NCBI RefSeq assembly: GCF_000498475.1
Contig: NZ_AVBI01000001.1
Location: forward strand, 496,001 to 560,000
Direction of reading: 5' to 3'
DNA: 64,000 bases
DNA from: Flavobacterium cauense R2A-7
GTDB lineage: Bacteria; Bacteroidota; Bacteroidia; Flavobacteriales; Flavobacteriaceae
Below are positions 27,301 to 34,578 of the stretch, one piece after another. Position 1 is the first letter of the stretch; every line of letters starts with the position of its first letter. The notes beneath the pieces are model-generated. The model had not been told where the DNA came from, searched no databases, and was given only the letters and a program-made list of their open reading frames with translations. The position numbers and the translations under genes were made by a program.

Positions 27301-27769
27301 CAATCGTTTGGGCTTCAGACAAGGCGTCTTCGACAGTATTTAAATCCTTTTTGGAATCGGTAATCACCGGAACACCAATGGTTGTGGCTACTTTTTTGGC
27401 CGCTACTTTGTCGCCCAACTGCAGCATCGCTTCTTTGCGCGGACCGACAAAAATGATGCCTTCCTCCTCGCATCGTCTGACAAAATCTACGTTTTCCGAT
27501 AAAAATCCATAACCGGGATGAATCGCATCCACTCCATTTTCTTTCGCCACTTTTAGGATTGCCTCAATATCCAAATAGGGTTTCAGCGGTTCGGTTTCAT
27601 CGCCAATCTGGAAACTCTGATCGGCTTTAAAACGGTGCAGGGAATAACGGTCTTCATACGTGAAAACCGCCACGGTATCGATTTTTAATTCGGAAGCGGC
27701 TCTTAACACCCGGATAGCAATTTCTCCGCGATTGGCCACTAATAGCTTGGTAATTGTAAATTTAGTCAT
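24326..27769 (-). CDS. pyc: Pyruvate carboxylase
   Basis: A single-chain biotin enzyme of 1,147 residues that carboxylates pyruvate to oxaloacetate, feeding the TCA cycle and gluconeogenesis. Order: biotin carboxylase (about 1-460; LVANRGEIAIRVLRAA, the glycine-rich KAAAGGGGRGMRVV, EVNPRIQVEHTITEE), carboxyltransferase (about 540-820; FYTDTTLRDAHQSLFATRLR, metal-binding HLHTHDTS), the allosteric/PYC-OADA region and the biotin carrier domain (EAMKMET, biotinyl-Lys about 1113). Length is normal. The 357-bp region upstream holds a 28-bp perfect palindrome about 46 bp from the start codon, a possible operator. Confidence 0.97.
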   Translation of the reverse strand: MTKFTITKLLVANRGEIAIRVLRAASELKIDTVAVFTYEDRYSLHRFKADQSFQIGDETEPLKPYLDIEAILKVAKENGVDAIHPGYGFLSENVDFVRRCEEEGIIFVGPRKEAMLQLGDKVAAKKVATTIGVPVITDSKKDLNTVEDALSEAQTIGYPVMLKAAAGGGGRGMRVVRNAEEMQTAFNNAKSEALKAFGDDTVFLEKFIDNPKHVEVQILGDNFGNIVHLYERDCSVQRRFQKVIEIAPSILKNETKQKLYDYALKIAKYVNYNNAGTVEFLVDKDENVYFIEVNPRIQVEHTITEEITGIDIVRSQIIIAAGYLLTHRQIFIQSQEAIQCKGWAIQCRITTEDTEHDFKPDYGTIIAYRNAGGYGIRLDEGNCYSGVTVSPFFDSMLVKVSSSGRTLKGASDRLRRTLEEFRIRGVKTNMPFLLNVLTNDTFRNGEATVNFIQENPQLTIPDPEYFNDRGTKMLKYLAELKVNGHPDVTKYDPKKVFRTPIIPEVTQKEFPRGTKDLLNEMGREAFIDYIKNEKKIFYTDTTLRDAHQSLFATRLRNYDILKVTEGIAKNFPQLFSMEVWGGATFDVTMRFLHEDPWERLRLIRKSVPNILLQMLIRGSNAVGYAAYPDNVLEQFIIKSAENGIDVFRIFDSLNWLEGMTHSIKTVREKTNAIAEACICYTGDFMNPDRQKFNLQYYIDLAKALEAAGAHMLAIKDMAGLLKPYAAEILIKELKKNISIPIHLHTHDTSSVQSTTYAKAIEAGVDIVDVALASMSGLTSQPNFNSLVAILHGTERENPINLKKLNEYSNYFEVVREYYYPFESELKAGTAEVYDHEIPGGQYSNLLPQARSLGLEDKFEIIKQNYVVVNELFGDIVKVTPSSKVVGDMALFMTSNNLTAADVMEKGDTLAFPESVKQLFRGDLGQPYGGFPKALQQMILKKEIAYTERPNAHLKPIDFDLELQLLHQKFDDKLTMEDLLSYIMFPKVFEDFYTFRKYFGKVEKLPTPYFYYPLKANEELIVNLDLGKNMLINFRYMSEPNEDGFREVYFQINGQTRNIVIKDNSIQSVKQANAKVSGADDIGAPLQGRLVKILVKENEEVEKDTPLFVIEAMKMETTICAPKNGKVTTIILKQNSMIEQNDCVMQIQ

Positions 27770-28126
27770 TTTTTATTGTTGTGTTGTTTACGTTTTAACA
27801 AAAATGGTGAATTTTATTTTATTATGCATGCATAATAAAATAGTTTAACATAAAAAATTAAATCTCCGGGTTTTAAAACGCCATCCGAAGAACCTGAGTT
27901 CTGGAAATGAAAATAAAAAGTCTGAATCCTATGTAAAATAAGATTTGCCTTTATTTTCGTTTTTCGGTAAAGTGTGGTAGTTGTTAGTGGAAATTTTGAA
28001 TCATTAGAAGCAATGCAAATCCTTCGAATTCAAAACTTTGGTTAAATTACTAAAAAAAAGTGTGCCTTCAAAAAATAATTGTTTTTTTTAAAGCACAGAT
28101 TAAAAGTCGGAACAGGTAAAACTCTT
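27770..28126. other. Gene-free region upstream of pyc
   Basis: 357 bp between the pyc start and the end of the CDF gene, both on the minus strand. I see no credible ORF. It contains the 27815-27842 palindrome and an imperfect A/T-rich inverted repeat around TGTGC (28060-28064) and GCACA (28094-28098) that may end the CDF transcript. No clear TAnnTTTG element was found for pyc. Confidence 0.5.
27815..27842. promoter_or_regulatory. 28-bp perfect palindrome upstream of pyc, possible operator
   Basis: Both arms are TATTTTATTATGCA and its exact complement, meeting at GCATGC with no loop. A zero-loop perfect palindrome suits a dimeric protein site better than an RNA hairpin. It sits 46 bp upstream of the pyc start codon. 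Confidence 0.5.
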
Positions 28127-29038
28127 TTAATCCTGAACAATAAAATTTTTAGAATCTTCTTTATAAAATTCGGGTTGGATGTTAACATGATTGATGCCGA
28201 ACTTTTCGTGAAGCACTTCTTCCAGCTGATGCAAAATCACATTGAATTCGCTCATTTTAATATCTTCGGAACAATCCAGATGGGCTTCCAGATGCAATTC
28301 TTCTTCGTTTAGGTGCCACACATGGATATGGTGTAATTTTCGAACACCCGGAATTTTGTGCACTTCGCGAACCATCTCTTTGATATCAATATGTTCCGGG
28401 GTGAAAAGCATCAGCATTTTGGTGGATTTTTGCAATAAATCGGCACCCACGACAATCAAATAAATGGCGATGAGTAACGTCATTACACTGTCAATCCAGT
28501 AAATTTGGTAGTATTTCATCAGTAAACCGCCTACTAACACCGCTACAGAAGCCATCATGTCGGTCAGCAAATGCAGGTAAGCCGATTTCATGTTCAGATT
28601 GTGGTCGGCGTCTTTTTTAAGCAATAAAACCGAAGCACCGTTTACCACTATGCCCAGCAACGCGAGCCAGATTACCGTATCGGAAGCGATTTCGTGCGGA
28701 TGAAAAAAACGGCTTATTGCTTCGTAAACCAGATACAACGCGACAAGAACCAAAGTAAATGCGTTAACAAATGCCGCGATTAATTCGGCCCGTTTTAAGC
28801 CAAACGTTTGGTTAATCGATGCTTTTCTTCGGGATAATTTGTGGGCTACATAACTGAATAAAAGCGAAAGTACATCGCTGAAATTGTGCAGCGCATCCGA
28901 AATCAGTGCCAAACTCCCTGAAAGAATTCCGCCCACCACTTGAGCCACGGTAATCACCACATTCAGTAAAATGGAATACACCAAGTTTTTACCTTCTACG
29001 TTGTGTTTGTGGATTTTATGGTTATGCTCGTGTTCCAT
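28127..29038 (-). CDS. Cation diffusion facilitator (Zn/Co/Cd exporter), CzcD-like
   Basis: A 303-residue inner-membrane antiporter that exports divalent metals such as zinc. It begins with a His-rich cytoplasmic stretch (MEHEHNHKIHKHN), has about six membrane helices, and carries the two metal-site motifs HNFSD (helix II, about 52-56) and HLLTD (helix V, about 156-160). The C-terminal cytoplasmic domain (about 210-295, PGVRKLHHIHVWHLNEEELHLEAHLDC) is the ferredoxin-like dimerisation domain. No metal regulator lies next to it. Metal specificity cannot be read safely. Confidence 0.92.
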   Translation of the reverse strand: MEHEHNHKIHKHNVEGKNLVYSILLNVVITVAQVVGGILSGSLALISDALHNFSDVLSLLFSYVAHKLSRRKASINQTFGLKRAELIAAFVNAFTLVLVALYLVYEAISRFFHPHEIASDTVIWLALLGIVVNGASVLLLKKDADHNLNMKSAYLHLLTDMMASVAVLVGGLLMKYYQIYWIDSVMTLLIAIYLIVVGADLLQKSTKMLMLFTPEHIDIKEMVREVHKIPGVRKLHHIHVWHLNEEELHLEAHLDCSEDIKMSEFNVILHQLEEVLHEKFGINHVNIQPEFYKEDSKNFIVQD

Positions 29039-29060
29039 TGTTTTTGATTGCTATCTAAAA

Positions 29061-29091
29061 AAAATCCGATTCTGTTCAAGAATCGGATTTT
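29061..29091 (-). terminator. Intrinsic terminator after rpiB
   Basis: AAAATCCGATTCT (29061-29073) and AGAATCGGATTTT (29079-29091) form a perfect 13-bp stem with a GTTCA loop. It lies between the rpiB stop and the CDF start, ending the DUF2007-rpiB transcript. Confidence 0.85.
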
Positions 29092-29102
29092 CATTATTTT
29101 AG

Positions 29103-29534
29103 TTACTGACAGGCAATTTTATTTACGCGTGTCGCGTGTCTTCCGCCTTCAAAATCGGTAGTTAAAAACGTTTCCACCATTTCCACGGCTTGTTGTACAG
29201 AAGTGTAACGCGCCGGAATGCTTATAATGTTCGCATCGTTGTGCTGACGGGCCAAAGCCGCAATCTCTTTCATCCAGCAAAGTGCCGCGCGAACGCCCTG
29301 GTGTTTGTTGGCTGTGATGGCAATCCCGTTACCGCTTCCGCAGATTACGATTCCGAAATCGGCATTCCCGTTTTGTACATCGTTGGCTACCGCATGACCG
29401 AAATCCGGATAATCCACACTGTCGAACGTATCGGTTCCGTGATTGATAACGGTGTGTCCTTTGGCTTCCAAATGTTGTACAATCGCTTTTTTGTAATCCG
29501 GTCCGGCGTGGTCGTTTCCGATAGAAATTTTCAT
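29103..29534 (-). CDS. rpiB: Ribose-5-phosphate isomerase B
   Basis: A 143-residue RpiB/LacAB-family enzyme interconverting ribose-5-phosphate and ribulose-5-phosphate in the pentose phosphate pathway. MKISIGNDHAGPDYKK at the N-terminus, VDYPDFGHAVA and FGIVICGSGNGIAITANKHQGVRAALC (catalytic Cys of the CGSGNG loop) are diagnostic. An upstream ATG at 29582 adds 16 residues that homologues lack, so I chose 29534. It follows DUF2007 by 40 bp. Confidence 0.95.
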   Translation of the reverse strand: MKISIGNDHAGPDYKKAIVQHLEAKGHTVINHGTDTFDSVDYPDFGHAVANDVQNGNADFGIVICGSGNGIAITANKHQGVRAALCWMKEIAALARQHNDANIISIPARYTSVQQAVEMVETFLTTDFEGGRHATRVNKIACQ

Positions 29535-29574
29535 TGTTGTGTTGTGTTTTGCAGTTATCTTGTACAAAGGTAAA

Positions 29575-29814
29575 TCAAACAATTCTCAAATTCGAATCGT
29601 CTTCCAACTTTTTTAAAATGTCCCGAACCGCTTCCACATCATCGGGATGCACCTTCAGCCGGATACCGCCCAGCGCCTGCGAATACATTGGTACGATATT
29701 CATCATCGTTTCATTTTCAAAGAAATACTGAATTTCAAATTGCTCCAAAAGATGTTTCAGCACGGTAATTTCGTGCGGATACTCAAAAACGGCTACGGTT
29801 ACAAAATCATTCAT
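29575..29814 (-). CDS. DUF2007 small protein
   Basis: 79 residues with the ferredoxin-like DUF2007 layout: VTVAVFEYPHEITVLKHLLEQFEIQYFFENE, then a conserved glycine region and VHPDDVEAVRDILKKL. Often annotated as a putative signal-transducing protein, without experimental support I can cite. First gene of the DUF2007-rpiB unit, divergent from rnr. Confidence 0.85.
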   Translation of the reverse strand: MNDFVTVAVFEYPHEITVLKHLLEQFEIQYFFENETMMNIVPMYSQALGGIRLKVHPDDVEAVRDILKKLEDDSNLRIV

Positions 29815-29926
29815 AAAAAAGCTTTCCCTAAAGATACAAAAGTTATATTTAGTATAAATATTGCGCTTTAACCTTAAAAATCTTAATAGTTATTCGTAAT
29901 TTTCAGCATTATTAAGAAATGACACT

Positions 29927-32104
29927 ATGAGTAAGAGACCTAAAAAATTAGGAAAAAAACAACAGGATTTTACGGCGCAGATATTCAAAATATTATCGAA
30001 AGAGCCGAGCAAATCCTTCAACTACAAACAAATTGCCGCTGCGTTAGAACTAACCGATACCAAAAGCCGAAATGAAATCATCCGGGATTTAAAAGTATTG
30101 AAAGCCCAGGATAAGATTCACGAAACCGAAATTGGGAAATACCAGATTATTTCCAAAGCCGAATATTACGAAGGAGTAGTCGATATGACCAGCCGAAAAA
30201 CCGGTTATTTCGTGTGTCCGGAACTGGAACACGACGTCTTTATACCGGCCATCAACCTGAACCACGCGTTAGATGGTGATAAGGTGAGAGCCTACATTTA
30301 CAACCGCAGAAGTTCCCGAAAACCCGAAGCGGAAATTCTGGAAATTCTGGAGCGTAAAAAAGAAGAATTTGTTGGGGTAATCGACATTCAGAAGAATTTT
30401 GCTTTTGTGACTACGGCCAATGCCAAAATGTACACCGATATTTTCATTCCGAAGAACAAAATAGGCGAGGCCCAACATGGCGACGTTGTTTTGGTGAAAA
30501 TGGAAGACTGGCCCAAAAAAGCCGATTCTCCGTTTGGTTCGGTAATTAAAGTACTCGGAAAACCAGGCGAACACGACACGGAAATCCATGCGATTTTAGC
30601 CGAATACGGTTTGCCGTACGATTTCCCGCTGGAAGTGGAGGCTTATGCTAAACGCATCGATACGTCGATTACCGCCGAGGAAATAGCCAAACGCCGTGAC
30701 ATGCGTGACACCTTAACCTTCACCATCGACCCGAAAGACGCGAAAGATTTTGACGACGCGCTTTCGTTCAAGGTGTTGGACAACGGAAATTACGAAATCG
30801 GGATTCACATTGCCGATGTGTCGCATTACCTGCAGGAAGGAACGATTTTGGATGATGAAGCCTACAGCCGCGCCACCTCGGTGTATTTAGTAGATCGTGT
30901 GGTACCAATGCTTCCCGAAGTGTTGAGTAACTTCGCGTGTTCGTTGCGTCCGCACGAAGAAAAATACACGTTCTCGGCCGTTTTCGAACTGAACAACAAA
31001 GCCGAATTGGTCAACCAATGGTTTGGACGCACCGTGATTTATTCCGATCAGCGTTTTGCCTACGAAGAAGCCCAACACATTATTGAAACCAAAGGCGATA
31101 GCATTCCGAGCGAAATTTCCATCACCGGAAGCAGCTATAAAGTAGACGCTCCGATTGTGGAAGCTACTTTAAAAATGGACGAACTGGCTAAAATCTTACG
31201 TCGAAAACGTATGGCGGCCGGAGCAATTTCCTTTGACAAAGTGGAAGTGAAATTCAAATTGGATGAAAATGATGAACCGGTAGGCGTGTACTTCAAAGAA
31301 GCCAAAGATTCCAATCATCTGATTGAAGAATTCATGTTGCTGGCCAACCGAAAAGTGGCAGAATTCATCGGGAAACAAAAGAAAACGTTTGTGTATCGTG
31401 TACATGATGAACCGAATGAAGACAAGCTGATTAACATGCAAACCGTGATTTCTAAATTCGGTTATACGCTGGATTTGAAATCGAAACAAGGCATTTCCAA
31501 ATCACTAAACAGCTTGCTGGAAAATGTTCAGGGAAAAAAAGAACAGAATTTAATCGACACCTTAGCCATCCGAAGCATGAGCAAGGCAAGTTATTCTACG
31601 GAAAATATCGGGCATTACGGACTGGCGTTTGATTATTATTCGCATTTTACGTCACCCATCCGTCGTTATCCCGATGTAATGGCACACCGTTTGTTACAGC
31701 ATTATCTGGATGGCGGAAAAAGTGTAAACGAAGACGATTATGAAGAAAAATGCGTGCACTCGTCACAAATGGAAAGTCTGGCCGCCAATGCCGAACGCGA
31801 CTCCGTGAAATACATGCAGGTGAAATATATGCAGGATCATAAAGATCAGGAATTTCTGGGCGTCATTTCCGGTGTGACCGAATGGGGTATCTATGTGGAA
31901 ATCATCGAAAACAAATGCGAAGGTATGGTACGCATCCGTGAAATCCGTGACGATTATTACACGTTTGACGAAAAACAATATGCCTTGGTAGGCGAAGTTT
32001 CCAACAAGTTATTACAATTGGGCGACGAAATTTACGTTAAGGTAAAGAACGCCGATTTAGTTAAAAAACAATTGGATTTTCATTATATCAGAAAACAGGA
32101 ATAA
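29927..32104 (+). CDS. rnr: Ribonuclease R
   Basis: A 725-residue 3'-5' exoribonuclease of the RNase II/R family that degrades structured RNA. It has an N-terminal winged-helix region (about 10-80), two cold-shock-like OB domains (about 85-240), the RNB catalytic domain (about 260-600) with FTIDPKDAKDFDDALSF holding the metal-binding aspartates, HYGLAFDYYSHFTSPIRRYPD, and a C-terminal S1 domain (about 640-722, GVISGVTEWGIYVEI). Length is normal. The head-GIN gene starts 10 bp later, so the two are probably co-transcribed. Confidence 0.96.
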   Translation: MSKRPKKLGKKQQDFTAQIFKILSKEPSKSFNYKQIAAALELTDTKSRNEIIRDLKVLKAQDKIHETEIGKYQIISKAEYYEGVVDMTSRKTGYFVCPELEHDVFIPAINLNHALDGDKVRAYIYNRRSSRKPEAEILEILERKKEEFVGVIDIQKNFAFVTTANAKMYTDIFIPKNKIGEAQHGDVVLVKMEDWPKKADSPFGSVIKVLGKPGEHDTEIHAILAEYGLPYDFPLEVEAYAKRIDTSITAEEIAKRRDMRDTLTFTIDPKDAKDFDDALSFKVLDNGNYEIGIHIADVSHYLQEGTILDDEAYSRATSVYLVDRVVPMLPEVLSNFACSLRPHEEKYTFSAVFELNNKAELVNQWFGRTVIYSDQRFAYEEAQHIIETKGDSIPSEISITGSSYKVDAPIVEATLKMDELAKILRRKRMAAGAISFDKVEVKFKLDENDEPVGVYFKEAKDSNHLIEEFMLLANRKVAEFIGKQKKTFVYRVHDEPNEDKLINMQTVISKFGYTLDLKSKQGISKSLNSLLENVQGKKEQNLIDTLAIRSMSKASYSTENIGHYGLAFDYYSHFTSPIRRYPDVMAHRLLQHYLDGGKSVNEDDYEEKCVHSSQMESLAANAERDSVKYMQVKYMQDHKDQEFLGVISGVTEWGIYVEIIENKCEGMVRIREIRDDYYTFDEKQYALVGEVSNKLLQLGDEIYVKVKNADLVKKQLDFHYIRKQE

Positions 32105-32114
32105 ATTTTTAGTT

Positions 32115-32807
32115 ATGAAAAAAATAGTTTTAGTGGCTTTGCTTTTTACAGCACAGTTGAGTTTTTCACAGGAAAAAATTACTAAAAATGTAGGTGATTT
32201 TTCTACCGTGAAAGTATTCGATAAAATATCCGTACAACTTGTGGAAGGTACAGAAACCAAAGTAGAACTTTCCGGAGAACGCAAGGAAGACGTGGAACTC
32301 ATCAATAAAAACGGGGAGTTGAAAATTCGAATGTCATTAAAAAAATTGCTGAAAGGCGAAGAAATTACCGCCATCGTATACTTTAAAAAACTGGAAAGTG
32401 TGGAAGCCAGCGAAGGCGCTTATGTTTCGAGTCCTGCTACGTTCAGCGGTATTGATTTTAATATCAACGCCAAAGAAGGTGCCGAAATCAAACTGACACT
32501 GGATGTAAAAAGAGTGACGGTAAAATCCGGTTCGGGTGCGATGGTGCGTTTAACCGGAAAAGCACACAATCAGGATATTGTGGTTATGGGAGGCGGAACG
32601 GTTAAAGCAAGTGCGCTGGAAGGCGAACAAACCGTAGTGGTGGTAAATGCTGGTGGAGAAGCCGATGTAACCGCAACAGAATTGGTGGATGCCAAAACCC
32701 GAGCCGGCGGAAACATTACGATTTATGGAAATCCGCGCCAAATCAACCAAAAAACCGTTGCCGGCGGAACTATTCGTCAGCACAACCTGAATAAAATAAA
32801 GCAATAA
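32115..32807 (+). CDS. Head-GIN (DUF2807) domain protein, exported
   Basis: A 230-residue exported protein: signal peptide MKKIVLVALLFTAQLSFSQ, then repeated short beta strands (VKVFDKISVQLVEGTETKVEL, VEASEGAYVSS, AEIKLTLDVKRVTVKSGSGAMVRLTG, VVNAGGEADVTATELVDAKTRAGGNITIYGNP), the parallel-beta pattern of the head-GIN/DUF2807 family. These are common in Bacteroidetes envelopes; function unknown. It lies just behind rnr. Confidence 0.88.
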   Translation: MKKIVLVALLFTAQLSFSQEKITKNVGDFSTVKVFDKISVQLVEGTETKVELSGERKEDVELINKNGELKIRMSLKKLLKGEEITAIVYFKKLESVEASEGAYVSSPATFSGIDFNINAKEGAEIKLTLDVKRVTVKSGSGAMVRLTGKAHNQDIVVMGGGTVKASALEGEQTVVVVNAGGEADVTATELVDAKTRAGGNITIYGNPRQINQKTVAGGTIRQHNLNKIKQ

Positions 32808-32837
32808 TAATTTTTTGAATTCCTACACTTGAGTGCT

Positions 32838-32864
32838 GAATTCTGAATTCTAAATTCTAAATTT
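32838..32864. repeat. Degenerate GAATTCT/AAATTCT tandem repeat
   Basis: The gap between the head-GIN gene and the LysE gene carries four successive near-copies of a seven-base unit (GAATTCT, GAATTCT, AAATTCT, then AAATTTA). Such AT-rich strings recur in flavobacterial intergenic regions. No function visible. Confidence 0.45.
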
Positions 32865-32865
32865 A

Positions 32866-32873
32866 TATCTTTG
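32866..32873 (+). promoter_or_regulatory. -7 element of the LysE-family gene
   Basis: TATCTTTG fits TAnnTTTG and ends 19 bp before the ATG at 32893. No good -33 TTG. Confidence 0.45.
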
Positions 32874-32892
32874 TAAGTATAACAGTTTTTGA

Positions 32893-33579
32893 ATGATTGA
32901 CGACATCCTAACCGGAATTCCTTTAGGGTTCTTTCTTAGTTTTATGATTGGACCCGTTTTTTTTGTGCTACTCGAAACCAGTATTACCAAAGGTTTTCGG
33001 GCAGCCATGTCGTTTGATTTCGGAGTGGTTTTGGCCGATATTTTCTTCATCGCCGTAGCGTATTTCAGTAGTTACCGACTGATTCAGAGCATTAAAGACG
33101 ATCCGGCCTTGTTTATTTTTGGAGGCATCATCATGTTTACTTACGGACTGATTACCTTTTTAAAACTCCGCAAAGCACACAAGCTGATGGATCCCGATGA
33201 AGAAGTGATTGAAATCATCAAAAAAGACTACTTGAGCCTGTTCATCAAGGGATTTTTACTGAATTTCATCAACATTGGCGTTTTGGGATTTTGGCTGGCG
33301 ATTATCATTACGTTCGGACCGAAATTTGACATGGAAGCCTCCCGAATGGGGATTTTCTTCTCGGCCGTCATCGGTTCCTATTTAATCACTGATATCGGAA
33401 AAGTCCTTTTAGCCAAACAGTTGCGCAGTAAATTAACCCCCACCAACATTATCAAAGTTAAAAAGGCGAGCAGTGTTTTACTGATAATTTTCGGATTGGT
33501 CCTGATGCTTCAGGGCTGGTTCCCAAAAGAAAAGGAATTCGTGAAAGATCAGCTGGAGAAAATGGAGCAGACGCATTAA
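32893..33579 (+). CDS. LysE-family translocator
   Basis: A 228-residue inner-membrane protein of the LysE/RhtB amino-acid export family, with six hydrophobic segments. The N-terminus GIPLGFFLSFMIGPVFFVLLETSITKGFRAAMSFDFGVVLAD is the family hallmark (GP in helix I, G-x-D in the next). The loop between helices III and IV is charged (RKAHKLMDPDEEVIEIIKKD). The exported substrate is unknown. A terminator follows 24 bp after the stop. Confidence 0.85.
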   Translation: MIDDILTGIPLGFFLSFMIGPVFFVLLETSITKGFRAAMSFDFGVVLADIFFIAVAYFSSYRLIQSIKDDPALFIFGGIIMFTYGLITFLKLRKAHKLMDPDEEVIEIIKKDYLSLFIKGFLLNFINIGVLGFWLAIIITFGPKFDMEASRMGIFFSAVIGSYLITDIGKVLLAKQLRSKLTPTNIIKVKKASSVLLIIFGLVLMLQGWFPKEKEFVKDQLEKMEQTH

Positions 33580-33603
33580 TCTTTTTTAAAGTTTAATAGT
33601 ATA

Positions 33604-33626
33604 AAAGTCCTCGTTGTGAGGACTTT
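33604..33626 (+). terminator. Intrinsic terminator after the LysE-family gene
   Basis: AAAGTCCTC and GAGGACTTT form a 9-bp perfect stem with a GTTGT loop, followed by CTTTCTTTTTT. Confidence 0.85.
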
Positions 33627-33706
33627 CTTTTTTAAAAACTCACATTAAACCTTTGGTGCAATTAGTTTTTATAATATTTATTTACAATAAAAATTTAATT
33701 CTATTT

Positions 33707-33732
33707 GTCATTCCGACGGAGGAGGAATCTCA
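33707..33732. repeat. Interspersed GTCATTCCGACG-type repeat
   Basis: GTCATTCCGACGGAGGAGGA followed by ATCTCA resembles a short element I recall as scattered in flavobacterial genomes. ATTCC (33710-33714) can pair with GGAAT, giving a small hairpin. Only one copy is seen in this window. The rest of 33627-33880 holds nothing I can recognise. Confidence 0.45.
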
Positions 33733-33885
33733 AAAATTACCTTTTTAAGAATTTACACAGTAGATTATTAAACTTTGTTTTCCAACTCCTTGTTCCTTAA
33801 AAGTCTATTAAAGAACAAACCATCAAAAAGCTATCAGGAAAACCGCCACTTCTTTACCTAATTTTTCTTAAAATTTAAACACAAA

Positions 33886-33913
33886 AAAACCTCCAAGTTT
33901 CCTTGAAGGTTTT
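33886..33913 (-). terminator. Terminator of tRNA-Cys
   Basis: AAAACCTcCAAG (33886-33897) pairs with CTTGaAGGTTTT (33902-33913) with one mismatch and a short loop; the minus strand then runs into T residues. It begins right after the tRNA 3' end. Confidence 0.7.
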
Positions 33914-33915
33914 TG

Positions 33916-33986
33916 AGGCATCGAGCGGATTCGAACCGCTGTAGACGGTTTTGCAGACCGCTTCCTAGCCACTCGGACACGATGCC
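33916..33986 (-). tRNA. tRNA-Cys (anticodon GCA)
   Basis: Read on the minus strand, the 7-bp acceptor arms GGCATCG and CGATGCC pair perfectly. The anticodon loop CTGCAAA gives GCA for cysteine, and the T arm has GGTTCGAATCC. The discriminator base is U, the identity element of cysteine tRNAs. 71 nt, CCA not encoded. Confidence 0.95.
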
Positions 33987-34068
33987 GTTGCTATTGGTGG
34001 GCAAATATAGAATATTTTTTTATTGTGACAAAGCCACAACACGGTAGAGTGTAAACTTTTTGAAAAAA

Positions 34069-34428
34069 TTAACTGCGGTATTCCTCTATCTGTACAGTAA
34101 CTGCTTCAACATCACCACCAATAGGCGGATTCAGTTTAGAAACCGCTACGATGATTCGGGAAACGGCAGGAATTTCATGGAAAACCCTGGCAATGATGCG
34201 TTGTGCCACGTGCTCCAGCAATTTGGAACGGATGGCCATTTCTTCGACCACAATTGTATTCAAATGGACATAATCCACAGTATCAGCAAGTTCATCCGAA
34301 AAAGACGATTTGCGTAAATCGGTTTTAATTTCCAGATCCACCGAATAATCGGAACCGATTTTACCTTCCTCCACCAAACAACCGTGGTACGAAAATGTTC
34401 GGATATTTTTTAATTTAATTACTCCCAT
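34069..34428 (-). CDS. folB: Dihydroneopterin aldolase
   Basis: A 119-residue FolB-family enzyme that splits 7,8-dihydroneopterin to 6-hydroxymethyl-dihydropterin and glycolaldehyde in folate synthesis. IKLKNIRTFSYHGCLVEEGKIGSDYSVDLEI carries the conserved YHG...E region; the tail SRIIVAVSKLNPPIGGDVEAVTVQIEE contains the conserved KP-like segment (here KLNPP). Length normal. Divergent from glnS. Confidence 0.92.
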   Translation of the reverse strand: MGVIKLKNIRTFSYHGCLVEEGKIGSDYSVDLEIKTDLRKSSFSDELADTVDYVHLNTIVVEEMAIRSKLLEHVAQRIIARVFHEIPAVSRIIVAVSKLNPPIGGDVEAVTVQIEEYRS

Positions 34429-34552
34429 TTTTAGTGTATTCGATAATTGGGTTATTCGTTTATTGGATAAAAGTACGAATTTTTGGAACTATTGCTGCAT
34501 AAAACGACAAATATCCAAAAGAACGATGGGCCAAATAACCAACATTTTTTGA

Positions 34553-34560
34553 TAACTTTG
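34553..34560 (+). promoter_or_regulatory. -7 element of glnS
   Basis: TAACTTTG matches TAnnTTTG and ends 18 bp before the glnS start codon. No TTG at -33 spacing. Confidence 0.5.
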
Positions 34561-34578
34561 TTCTCTTAATACAACCTT

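Noticed and set aside
27770..28126. Riboswitch upstream of pyc
   Set aside because: Only a zero-loop palindrome and an A/T-rich inverted repeat are visible; no known riboswitch core was recognised.
34205..34214. CACGTG core in folB as a parS candidate
   Set aside because: Flanking bases (TGTGC...CTCCA) do not fit the ParB consensus. The CACGTG cores near 46147, 46472 and 50841 fail in the same way.
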